NCBI GenBank assembly: GCA_022758945.1
Contig: JAEMQE010000303.1
Span: 1-5,655 of the forward strand
Origin: Lentimicrobium sp.
GTDB lineage: Bacteria > Bacteroidota > Bacteroidia > Flavobacteriales > Flavobacteriaceae
DNA length: 5,655 nucleotides
Direction: 5' to 3'
Shown here: positions 1 to 5,498 of the stretch, piece by piece
Position numbering within the stretch: position 1 is the first letter of the stretch
Layout of the letters: each line of letters begins with the position of its first letter
The notes under the pieces: generated by a model
Told to the model about the DNA's origin: nothing
What the model saw: only the letters and a program-made list of their open reading frames with translations
Database searches by the model: none
Program-made: the position numbers and the translations under genes

Positions 1-116
1 AAATTTTTTCTAATTATATTAAATTCAATAGTAAATGGTAAAAATATTTGCAAGATACTATTATCAGCAAGTTCTATATTTAAAAAATAGTTTCTATCTA
101 ATTTATATTGTGCCAT
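1..116 (-). CDS. Baseplate hub/spike-type protein, N-terminal fragment (gene runs off the left edge)
   Basis: ATG at 116-114 opens a frame that stays open to the window edge, giving 38 complete codons. The visible protein begins MAQYKLDRNYFLNIELAD and continues with a hydrophobic beta-strand pattern, then LPFTIEFNIIRKN. A first beta-strand followed by 'PFTIEFxIxRK' resembles the opening of several phage baseplate hub/spike proteins, whose N-terminal domain starts with a strand leading into a conserved charged/aromatic turn. That resemblance is from memory and only a short stretch is visible. The gene lies 9 bp after the plug gene on the same strand, which is where Pam3-like tails encode the spike/hub protein. 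Its ribosome site is weak (GAAAG, within and just after the plug stop codon), suggesting translational coupling. That it is a real gene is likely; the specific role is inferred mainly from position. Confidence 0.6.
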   Translation of the reverse strand, partial: MAQYKLDRNYFLNIELADNSILQIFLPFTIEFNIIRKN

Positions 117-125
117 TTAAATCTT

Positions 126-479
126 TCATGAAGGTGCATTATTACTTAATAATATAGCATATTCGTCAATTTCTGTTTGGTCTAAAATATATAGATTAAA
201 ATTACCGCTTGAAAAATCTTGTTGTTGCGTTGGTTCTCTTAATAATGTTGTAAAACATCCCAATCCAAAAGGTATTTGATTTATAAATTGATTTAACATA
301 TTTGGTATTACTACTATTCTTATTCCATTTAGGATAAATTTTTCATACGTTAAATTTGTTATAAACCAACCTTGTTGTGAATTACTATAATAAAATGTTA
401 CTGTAAGTATTTTTCCATTATATAAAATAAATGTTTGCTTTTGTAATGGTGAATTTGTAAGTTGTTGATTTAAATACAT
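126..479 (-). CDS. Baseplate plug protein, Pam3 gp18-like
   Basis: A 117-residue, beta-rich protein without signal peptide or membrane segment. It has paired strands around residues 16-30 (TFILYNGKILTVTFYY), a 'GWFITNL' strand at about 37-43, a GIRIVVIPN strand at 52-60, the turn IPFGLGCF at 69-76, and a C-terminal half with NFNLYILDQTEIDEY at 93-107. This succession (a strand meeting a Gly-Trp strand, a G-x-x-I-V-x-x-x-N segment, a Gly-rich P-x-G-L turn, a late strand ending the chain) is what I recall of the small baseplate plug family named after cyanophage Pam3 gp18, which closes the central channel of a simplified contractile baseplate. The start overlaps the upstream stop codon by one base (TAATG) and has a good AGGAG site. 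Its place between the Dit-like hub gene and the next baseplate gene agrees with that role. The assignment is from family pattern and context, not a search. Confidence 0.75.
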   Translation of the reverse strand: MYLNQQLTNSPLQKQTFILYNGKILTVTFYYSNSQQGWFITNLTYEKFILNGIRIVVIPNMLNQFINQIPFGLGCFTTLLREPTQQQDFSSGNFNLYILDQTEIDEYAILLSNNAPS

Positions 480-1390
480 TAAAATACTCCTGGAAAACTT
501 GCAGAAGTAGGGCCTTTTAATCCGTCACTTAATGACAATCTATTGGGTGGAGTTGATATACCTTGACTAGTTACTGAAGATGATTGGTTAGATAATCTTC
601 CTTGTGAAACAGAACTTTGAGGTAAAGATGTTGCTGATTGTGCTGTTCTTATTTGTTTAAAAATACATTCAAATGTAGAGATAGTATTTGTATCTTCTCC
701 TTGAACTGGCCTAAGTTTTTCTATCACCATATTTTGAAATATAGCCCATGGAGTTTGTATCGTGAAAAATGTTCTATTGTACCAATATCCATAAAATGTT
801 TGAAATGCTGTTTGTTGTTTATTTTGCGCTGGCTGAACAGCAATTGGGAAATTACCAGAAATTACACTTGTACCATTTCCTGATAAAGATGCCCAAGCAG
901 CAATTGCTGAATTTATTGCATTTGTTGCAATTTGATAAGCTTGAAATGCTTGGTTATATGCAAGTGTTGCAGTTAAAGAGACAGAAGGAGCATAAGAATT
1001 TATTGATGTTAATTTTTGAGAAACTGTTTTTAATGGTTGTAAAATTCCTGGAACGACATCATTTAACTCTGAAATAAAACCTTTTGTCGTTACACGTACA
1101 GGTTTAAGAGCAATCTGGTCTTGAATTGCTGTATTATCTTCGATGTAATGATCTGTAATATCAGAATTTAACTCAAGAGATTGCTCTCCTTCGTAATCAA
1201 ACATAAATGCTGGAGGTTGTTTAGCTTGTGAAGGTGTACCATCAGAATTAGGAGGATTTTGTGGCTGATATCCTTGTGTTTTACTTGGAATAACAAGAGC
1301 TAAATTTCCTAAATTTGCAGCCGTTGTCGTTACATTTGATAATAAAGGTGAGGCTGTAGAGATATTTGGGCTAAATGATGGCAATGACAT
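479..1390 (-). CDS. Dit-like baseplate hub component (tube-baseplate adaptor)
   Basis: 303 residues from the ATG at 1390. Three segments support a Dit-like phage baseplate protein, the part that starts the tail tube and joins it to the hub. First, FDYEGEQS and DITDHYIEDNTAIQDQI at about 64-92, followed by LKPVRVTTKGFISEL at 95-109. This matches the 'DHxxEDxxxIxDxIxxxPxxxxxxGxIS' pattern of these proteins. Second, a mainly helical, Ala-rich middle at about 125-180. Third, FTIQTPW at 209-215, NMVIEKLRP at 220-228 and FKQIR at 244-248, the typical 'TPWxxxxxMVIExL...FKQIR' ending. Residues 249-303 are a Ser/Gln/Pro-rich, probably disordered tail. The frame extends upstream to a TTG/ATG pair at 1435/1432 inside the tape measure gene, but no ribosome site precedes those. 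The ATG at 1390 follows the tape measure TAG by one base, with an AGG nine bases ahead, so it is preferred. The adaptor role is inferred from family and gene order. Confidence 0.75.
   Translation of the reverse strand: MSLPSFSPNISTASPLLSNVTTTAANLGNLALVIPSKTQGYQPQNPPNSDGTPSQAKQPPAFMFDYEGEQSLELNSDITDHYIEDNTAIQDQIALKPVRVTTKGFISELNDVVPGILQPLKTVSQKLTSINSYAPSVSLTATLAYNQAFQAYQIATNAINSAIAAWASLSGNGTSVISGNFPIAVQPAQNKQQTAFQTFYGYWYNRTFFTIQTPWAIFQNMVIEKLRPVQGEDTNTISTFECIFKQIRTAQSATSLPQSSVSQGRLSNQSSSVTSQGISTPPNRLSLSDGLKGPTSASFPGVF
487..491 (-). promoter_or_regulatory. Ribosome binding site of the plug gene
   Basis: AGGAG on the minus strand, 7 bases before the ATG at 479. It lies inside the last codons of the Dit-like gene, and the two genes share the A of TAATG, so translation of the plug is probably coupled to that of the hub component. 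Confidence 0.75.
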
Positions 1391-1391
1391 A

Positions 1392-2690
1392 CTATGTTGC
1401 CTGACTTTGTGCTGATAATTGTTTCCACGCATCAACTATAGATTTATTCACAGATTCCTTTATTTGACCGTATTCTTTTCCTTCATGTTGAAAATACAAA
1501 TTTTGATTTATGCTAGTATTATTAACTTTATTAGATGAATTTTGTGTATAAGGAACAGGTGGAGTTATTACTCCCTGTTGATTATTTGGTAAATAATTAA
1601 ATATATTATTTAATATATCTTTAAAATCTGTGCTTTTATCAAGCTCGGGATTCAAATAACTTTTACTATTTGATAAACTATCTCTAATGCTTCCAAAAAA
1701 TGATGGTAATATATTTCCAATTTGTTCTCTTTTTAAACTAAATTCTATATTTTTTTGAGCCATTTCTAAATTTTTTTGAGCTGATAATTTTTCATCTTGT
1801 ATAACTGCCGGTCCTAACAGTTTATTTTTTTCTAATTCTTTTGTAGATTTTCCTTCTAATAAATCAGAAACTGTTTGTAATAAAACAGACCATCCTTTAA
1901 AAACATCCGTAATGTGATCCATAGCATGTAATTTTGAAGATATTTTTTCTAATGCTTCAGCTATTTTAAATAACTGATCCGCTGTTTTAGAAATATTTTC
2001 AATCATTTCTTTTCCGTTTTTTGCGGTAAAATGTCCAAAAAACATAGCAACTTTATTTTCTAAATTATCCCATAATACTTTTACTTGATTGAGACTTTTT
2101 ATCTCCTGATCATTATATGTAGGTGCTCTTTTTATATTTACTGTGTTAAAAACGCCTTTTCTCATAGCTGCAATAGTATTTTCAGACAATTCAAATGATT
2201 TTAAAACAGGATTTTGTACGAGAGTGTCAATATTTGATTTTGCAAATTCTTGCAATTTACTTAGAGTGTAGAAAATATCATGATAAGATTTTTCAATATC
2301 AAAACCACCTACAGCCTGCGAAAATATTGCAAATCCTTCGGGTCTTTGTTTCCCCATGCGCATTTGTGCAATTTTTTCATAAACTGATTTTAAAGAAGCG
2401 GTAAATTCTTCTCCCGATTCTCCCGCTTGTCTTGCAGCAAATTGCCATTGTTGTAGCTGTTTTGTTGAAATTCCTAGGTATTGAGAAAGATTTGATAATT
2501 CAGTACCACGTTCTGCAGAAGAACTCATAAGCTGTTCCAAAGCATATGTAGCCCCAATGATTGCCGCTTTTGCTTCAAAAGACATAGTAGCAACGTTTTT
2601 TATGCCTGTTCCAACTTTCGCAAAAGCTTCAACAGTTTTTTCAGATCCTTTTACTCCGAGTGTGACAAAAAGTTCCGAGATACTTGGCAT
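1392..2690 (-). CDS. Tail tape measure protein, short
   Basis: 432 residues, mostly predicted alpha-helical, in the position just after the tail assembly chaperone where tape measure genes sit. The N-terminus, starting SISELFVTLGVKGSEKTVEA, has the 'xIxELFxxxGxxG' opening common in tape measure proteins. It is followed by a moderately hydrophobic helix at about 38-56 and the segment LGISTKQLQQWQFAARQAG at 72-90 followed by GEEFTASL, a pattern recurrent in tape measure proteins of myophages and siphophages. The rest is Lys/Glu/Asn-rich helix, then a low-complexity Asn/Gln/Pro linker at about 365-390 and a short C-terminal domain (NQNLYFQHEG, then a final helix). No clear transmembrane span, lysozyme or peptidase motif is seen. 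The protein holds the chaperones and fixes tube length. The start has a strong AGGTGA ribosome site that overlaps the frameshift product's last codons. The stop is one base before the next start. Confidence 0.8.
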   Translation of the reverse strand: MPSISELFVTLGVKGSEKTVEAFAKVGTGIKNVATMSFEAKAAIIGATYALEQLMSSSAERGTELSNLSQYLGISTKQLQQWQFAARQAGESGEEFTASLKSVYEKIAQMRMGKQRPEGFAIFSQAVGGFDIEKSYHDIFYTLSKLQEFAKSNIDTLVQNPVLKSFELSENTIAAMRKGVFNTVNIKRAPTYNDQEIKSLNQVKVLWDNLENKVAMFFGHFTAKNGKEMIENISKTADQLFKIAEALEKISSKLHAMDHITDVFKGWSVLLQTVSDLLEGKSTKELEKNKLLGPAVIQDEKLSAQKNLEMAQKNIEFSLKREQIGNILPSFFGSIRDSLSNSKSYLNPELDKSTDFKDILNNIFNYLPNNQQGVITPPVPYTQNSSNKVNNTSINQNLYFQHEGKEYGQIKESVNKSIVDAWKQLSAQSQAT

Positions 2691-2694
2691 TTAC

Positions 2695-2700
2695 TCACCT
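2695..2700 (-). promoter_or_regulatory. Ribosome binding site of the tape measure gene
   Basis: AGGTGA on the minus strand, 4 bases before the ATG at 2690. The same six bases encode the last Arg codon and TGA stop of the frameshifted chaperone extension. Ribosomes that complete the long chaperone therefore end exactly on this site, linking tape measure translation to the chaperone. Confidence 0.75.
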
Positions 2701-3260
2701 TTTGTTTATTTCAATAAAACTGTTTTCATAATCAGTACAAAACTTTTCATAATTAAGTGCCTGTAAAACTTTCCTCGCGTCCCATTGTTCTATTTGATTT
2801 ACTGTTCCATAACCCGCTTTAGAAAGTCTGAAATATATCAATAAATCATCATCTGTGGCCTCTATTGCGGGACGCTTGGAAGTCTCTGCATAAACCGTTG
2901 AAACTCTACATAAAGGCCGCTCAAAAAAGGCGTAATATTTTCCTCGATTACTGCGGTATAAGCAGAAATGTAGTCAATTCGATTTTCTGCACTTTCAAAA
3001 GTCTGTGAATCAATTTTTAAATCACCTTTTCCAGAATCATATAGACATCTTTTAAAACAAGTTTCAACACATGATTCTATTTTTTTGCTAGAAAATGCAA
3101 TAAAAGAAATGTTTTTAAATACCGCAGAAACTTCCATTCTTGGCGTTATATCTGTGAATTTTAGTTCTTCCAGTATTGCTTGATACAATGATTTTGATTC
3201 TGCAAATGGAGCTAATGAAATTTTTAATGTAGCTCCACTTGGTAATTTAATTTCTTTCAT
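2695..3260 (-). CDS. Tail assembly chaperone, long form made by -1 frameshift (lambda gpGT-like role)
   Basis: The same start as the short chaperone, read to Leu113 (TTG 2924-2922), then a one-base slip back so that the next codon is GAG 2922-2920; written as a join, 3260-2922 then 2922-2695. The extension adds 75 residues (about 188 in all) and ends at TGA 2697-2695. The added part reads ERPLCRVSTVYAETSK at first and includes DDDLLIYFRLSKAGYG, IEQWDARKVLQALNYEKF and DYENSFIEINKR, a helical sequence like the C-terminal 'T' parts of other phage tail chaperones. The -1 frame is open from 2973 to 2697, with no ATG or GTG in it and only one TTG (2841) without a ribosome site, so independent initiation is unlikely. 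Without it, 2691-2861 would be an unexplained gap in a tightly packed operon. Frameshifted tail chaperones are widely conserved in long-tailed phages. Confidence 0.75.
2862..3260 (-). CDS. Tail assembly chaperone, short form (lambda gpG-like role)
   Basis: 132 residues, cytoplasmic, no membrane segment. Visible landmarks: KEIKLPSGATLKI at 2-14, a three-cysteine helix CVETCFKRCLYD at 64-75 (Cys 64, 68 and 72, one per helical turn), IDSQTFESAENRIDY at 83-97 and ENITPFLSGL at 107-116. The pattern 'C-x-x-RC-x-Y ... TFE-x-x-x-x-R-x-DY ... N-x-x-PF-x-x-x-L' is what I recall of tail assembly chaperones in Bcep781-like myophages. Such chaperones bind the tape measure protein before tube polymerisation and do not remain in the virion. 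The gene sits between tube and tape measure, the canonical place. Its AAGGT ribosome site overlaps the tube gene's TAA stop. The 0-frame ends at TAG 2864-2862, but the region beyond is coding in the -1 frame (see the extended form). Confidence 0.75.
   Translation of the reverse strand: MKEIKLPSGATLKISLAPFAESKSLYQAILEELKFTDITPRMEVSAVFKNISFIAFSSKKIESCVETCFKRCLYDSGKGDLKIDSQTFESAENRIDYISAYTAVIEENITPFLSGLYVEFQRFMQRLPSVPQ
2922..2928 (-). other. Candidate -1 ribosomal frameshift site, T TTT TTG
   Basis: In the chaperone frame the codons are CCT TTT TTG (Pro111-Phe112-Leu113), giving the heptamer T TTT TTG in the correct X XXY YYZ phase. After a one-base slip both codons re-pair as TTT TTT. It is the only well-formed slippery heptamer I see in the overlap between the upstream -1 stop (2976-2974) and the 0-frame stop (2864-2862). 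Three bases downstream, GGCCTTTAT (2918-2910) can pair with ATAGAGGCC (2865-2857), a 9-bp stem with one G-U pair and a 44-base loop. Its 3' arm contains the 0-frame stop codon. The spacer is shorter than the usual 5-9 bases, so the stem is a candidate only. Confidence 0.7.
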
Positions 3261-3264
3261 ATTT

Positions 3265-3269
3265 ACCTT
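3265..3269 (-). promoter_or_regulatory. Ribosome binding site of the tail chaperone gene
   Basis: AAGGT on the minus strand, 4 bases before the ATG at 3260. Its two A bases are part of the tube gene's TAA stop (3270-3268), so tube termination delivers ribosomes to this start. Confidence 0.6.
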
Positions 3270-3723
3270 AAGTTAAAGTTCTTGGTGCGTTTGAAAATTT
3301 CAACATATATACGGAAATAGATTGAGCGGCATCCCCCTCAACGTTACTTTTTGCTTCAACTTGTTTTTGAAAAATTCCACCGCTTAAAATATATGTATCA
3401 CTTGTTATATTTCCTGCACCATCACCAATTTTCTTAATAAATTGTCCAATCATTAAAGGAAAACCTGCAAAATTATTATTTTGCTGAACAAGTAAATTAT
3501 TTGTAAAAATATCATCAGGAGAGCCACGAATAAGCCTAATTTTAACTTCACATTGTAAACCTGTAGTATTTAACCCATAAATACTATTACCATTTTTACC
3601 CGTTTTTACTTGGGCAATATCACTAGGAAATGTCAATTCAACAACATCTCCGTCTCCGAAATCTACATACGATCTATTATTGAGAATTATAGTATCATTC
3701 CCAGACATGGCCGTTGTTGACAT
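3268..3723 (-). CDS. Tail tube protein
   Basis: 151 residues, strongly beta-rich, with no signal peptide or membrane helix. Segments visible: a short flexible N-terminus, NRSYVDFGDGDVVELTF at about 16-32, then SDIAQVKTGKNGNSIY (an arginine/lysine-glycine loop), CEVKIRLIRGSPDD at about 58-71, a helix-like LLVQQ stretch, GFPLMIGQFIKKIGDGAG at about 87-104, and ILSGGIFQKQ near 112-121. The order (strand, 'K-x-G-x-x-G' loop, long strand with R-x-x-GSPDD, 'F-P-L' strand, G-G-x-F-x-K) is typical of myophage tube subunits related to DUF3277 and the T4 gp19 fold. Tube subunits stack as hexamers to form the inner channel around the tape measure. The position between sheath and chaperone genes fits exactly. 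The start has a strong ribosome site, and the 16-bp gap to the sheath stop is the largest in the window. Confidence 0.8.
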   Translation of the reverse strand: MSTTAMSGNDTIILNNRSYVDFGDGDVVELTFPSDIAQVKTGKNGNSIYGLNTTGLQCEVKIRLIRGSPDDIFTNNLLVQQNNNFAGFPLMIGQFIKKIGDGAGNITSDTYILSGGIFQKQVEAKSNVEGDAAQSISVYMLKFSNAPRTLT

Positions 3724-3729
3724 TTTTTA

Positions 3730-3735
3730 CTCCTT
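3730..3735 (-). promoter_or_regulatory. Ribosome binding site of the tail tube gene
   Basis: AAGGAG on the minus strand, 6 bases before the ATG at 3723. It is the strongest Shine-Dalgarno match in the window and is set in an AT-only stretch, so it is probably well exposed. This fits a protein needed in many copies. Confidence 0.8.
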
Positions 3736-3739
3736 TTTA

Positions 3740-5485
3740 TTAATTATTAATATAAACAATGATATTTGCACTTTGTATAGCACCGGCTTCTTTCAATGCA
3801 ATTTGAATTAAAGGCGCTATACGTCCCGCGCGCGCAGTTGCCTGTTGTTGTGAAATTGGTTGAGAATAAATATAGTATCCAAATTGGGAAATATTTTGAT
3901 AAAATAAAGTTTGATTTCCAAATGTAGTTGAACTTGTCCATGTTCCTGGAGCTGCGTATTGATTTGTAACTGCTTGGTCACAAACAATCCTTTGAGACCC
4001 TTTTAATCCATCCATACCTCGTTCAGTTTGCGGAACTTTTGTTGCACTTTGAGCAAGATAATTAAAGGCTGCAACTTTTAATGACCCAACAAACCATTCT
4101 TGGTTATAAACTTGGTCAAAAAATTTATTTGCACCAGAGATAAATACGCAAGGATCTCCTTGAATTGAAACATAACAATCAGCACCCGCTATTTTAGCTA
4201 AATTAAGAATAGTTTGAGTCATTGTAGGATCTGGTTCAATTCCTAAAAGTGTTTTTAAGTGCATAGTAGTAGTTGTATTACTGCCGTTAAAATTTACAGA
4301 TAAAGCAAGACCGGCGTAGGCTGCCATGTATAATACCGCGTTAATTCCAACCAATGATGAATCACCATAGTAAAGTCCTCGTGTATTATGAAAAGAACCC
4401 GTTGCTAACAAAGAAATCATTCCGCCAGGAAGCAAATCAGCACTATCATATGATACAAAGAAGCCAATTAAGTTTAATGGTAAAATAATTGAAGCTTCGG
4501 CAAGCATATCTGTTTGCCCTATTACTGCTAAAGTTTCTGTTGGCATAACGCCAAAATATTGTACTACCCCTTGAGTACGGCTAATAACTTCTCCGTATGA
4601 TTCTCCAACTACCAAACTTGCCACTGTTATCGTAATTGCAGCGGGAGCGGACGTTGCTAAAGTATTTGTTGGTACTGTAATAGGTAATGCTATTCCATAT
4701 ACCCCATTAAATATTATTGTTAATAATTCTCCTGGCAAACCACCAATAACTTGAACACCGGCAAGTCCTGGTAATAATTGAAGCGCTGCTTGTATTTGAG
4801 ATACTGTTGAGTTGTAGGAAAGACTTGTAGTTGTATTTCCATTGTATTCTAGTTCAAAAGCTCCACTTGCGGGAATACCTGAAAGAGTTAATGTCTGTTG
4901 CGATACATTACTAAGTATAGCAATTAATTGCCCGCTACCTGCCAAAATATTTGGCTGTTGTCCAAATATATCATTAGCCATTTGAAATGTTCTAGACGAA
5001 GTTCCGAAATCTAACCCTACTTGGGTTGGTGAATTATAAATAGCATAACCTAACGCTTGGCCACTCCATCCAATTGAAGTATTAATAGGAGTTACTGTAA
5101 TCGCTACAGATCCAGAGGTAGCAAGAGTATTTGTTGGTACAATGGCTAATGGAATTTTTCCTAAATTTCCTGGTTGAGTTAAAGTCAAATTTTTACTAGC
5201 AATTGAACCACTTACAACAACGCTTTCTAATCCAGATAAAGCATTAATATCGCTTTGTATAGTTGAAATAGTTGCATTCCATGCAATTGATGCTGTTGTC
5301 AATAATCCAAATTGCAACACAAATGCGCCACTTGCCGCTACACCTGAAAATGTAATGTTTTGCACAGCTTGTGTAACTGCTTCACCTGTTATGATTGCTA
5401 AATTGCTTGTGTTGTATGCACTTACCCCAATATTTGAGGATGCAACTGAAACATTAACTACATTGTCTATTGATAGAGACGTCAT
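3740..5485 (-). CDS. Tail sheath protein, DUF3383 family, with two inserted beta domains
   Basis: 581 residues. The C-terminal half carries the family's typical stretches: GVINAVLYMAAYAGLAL-type segment at 380-395 (NTRGLYYGD just before it), MHLKTLLGIEPDPTMTQT at 408-425, ADCYVSIQGDPCVFISG at 435-451, the NQEWFVGSLKVAAFNYLAQ helix at 461-479, and VPQTERGMDGLKG at 484-496. In DUF3383 proteins these correspond to 'W..K.L.G......T', 'NA..Y', 'W....L....F.LL' and 'P.T..G'. The N-terminal part has SSNIGVSAYNTSNLAIIT at 16-33 and TQVGLDFGTSSRTFQMA at 154-170, the usual start of the fold. DUF3383 proteins form the contractile sheath around the tube. Residues 42-132 and 197-287 are two copies of one domain, and the protein is longer than I recall for the family (roughly 350-500 residues). 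A strong AGGAG precedes the ATG. No frameshift or stop interrupts it. Confidence 0.85.
   Translation of the reverse strand: MTSLSIDNVVNVSVASSNIGVSAYNTSNLAIITGEAVTQAVQNITFSGVAASGAFVLQFGLLTTASIAWNATISTIQSDINALSGLESVVVSGSIASKNLTLTQPGNLGKIPLAIVPTNTLATSGSVAITVTPINTSIGWSGQALGYAIYNSPTQVGLDFGTSSRTFQMANDIFGQQPNILAGSGQLIAILSNVSQQTLTLSGIPASGAFELEYNGNTTTSLSYNSTVSQIQAALQLLPGLAGVQVIGGLPGELLTIIFNGVYGIALPITVPTNTLATSAPAAITITVASLVVGESYGEVISRTQGVVQYFGVMPTETLAVIGQTDMLAEASIILPLNLIGFFVSYDSADLLPGGMISLLATGSFHNTRGLYYGDSSLVGINAVLYMAAYAGLALSVNFNGSNTTTTMHLKTLLGIEPDPTMTQTILNLAKIAGADCYVSIQGDPCVFISGANKFFDQVYNQEWFVGSLKVAAFNYLAQSATKVPQTERGMDGLKGSQRIVCDQAVTNQYAAPGTWTSSTTFGNQTLFYQNISQFGYYIYSQPISQQQATARAGRIAPLIQIALKEAGAIQSANIIVYINN
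4625..4897 (-). repeat. Sheath domain repeat, copy B (residues 197-287)
   Basis: Second copy of the 91-residue domain, starting QTLTLSGIPASGAFELEYNG. It keeps the central IQAALQLLPGLAGVQV more clearly than copy A. A 15-base DNA identity with copy A (4661-4675 and 5126-5140, encoding part of VPTNTL) remains, but most codons have diverged, so the duplication is not very recent. Many DUF3383 proteins have a beta insertion near this point, so copy B may be the original and copy A the extra one. Confidence 0.8.
5090..5362 (-). repeat. Sheath domain repeat, copy A (residues 42-132)
   Basis: Aligns without gaps to copy B over 91 residues with 41 identities by hand count (45%). Shared features are Q-x-x-T-x-SG-x-x-ASGAF at the start, TT-x-S-x-x-x-N-x-T-x-S-x-IQ in the middle, GL-x-x-V-x-V, and VPTNTLATS followed by AIT at the end. 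It resembles a beta-sandwich repeat common in phage structural proteins ('SGxFxLxFxGxTTxxxxxxxTxxxIQxxLxxLxGL'). It sits between two N-terminal strands of the sheath fold, so it probably loops out on the outer surface. Confidence 0.8.
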
Positions 5486-5493
5486 ATTTATAA

Positions 5494-5498
5494 CTCCT
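5494..5498 (-). promoter_or_regulatory. Ribosome binding site of the tail sheath gene
   Basis: AGGAG on the minus strand, 8 bases before the ATG at 5485. Its first two bases lie in the TAG stop (5499-5497) of the preceding gene, the same stop/ribosome-site overlap seen at the chaperone and tape measure genes. Confidence 0.75.

Noticed and set aside
638..1077. Plus-strand open frames of 81 and 102 codons
   Set aside because: They lie fully inside the Dit-like gene on the opposite strand, lack ribosome sites, and their translations look like no structured family (runs of Cys/His/Leu from reversed AT-rich codons).
2195..2766. Two plus-strand open frames of 69 codons
   Set aside because: Antisense to the tape measure gene and to the chaperone extension. 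No plus-strand gene context, and the amino-acid content is what reversed AT-rich coding DNA gives.
2697..2841. A separate small gene starting at TTG 2841 between chaperone and tape measure
   Set aside because: No ribosome site precedes the TTG, the frame is open far upstream through the slippery heptamer, and the frameshift model explains both the frame and its content.
3724..3739. Terminator or promoter in the sheath-tube gap
   Set aside because: The 16-base gap is AT-only apart from the ribosome site, with no GC stem and no room for paired promoter boxes; continuous transcription is simpler.
3747..3941. Minus-strand 64-codon frame inside the sheath gene
   Set aside because: It overlaps the well-supported sheath C-terminus in another frame and has no ribosome site or recognisable content.
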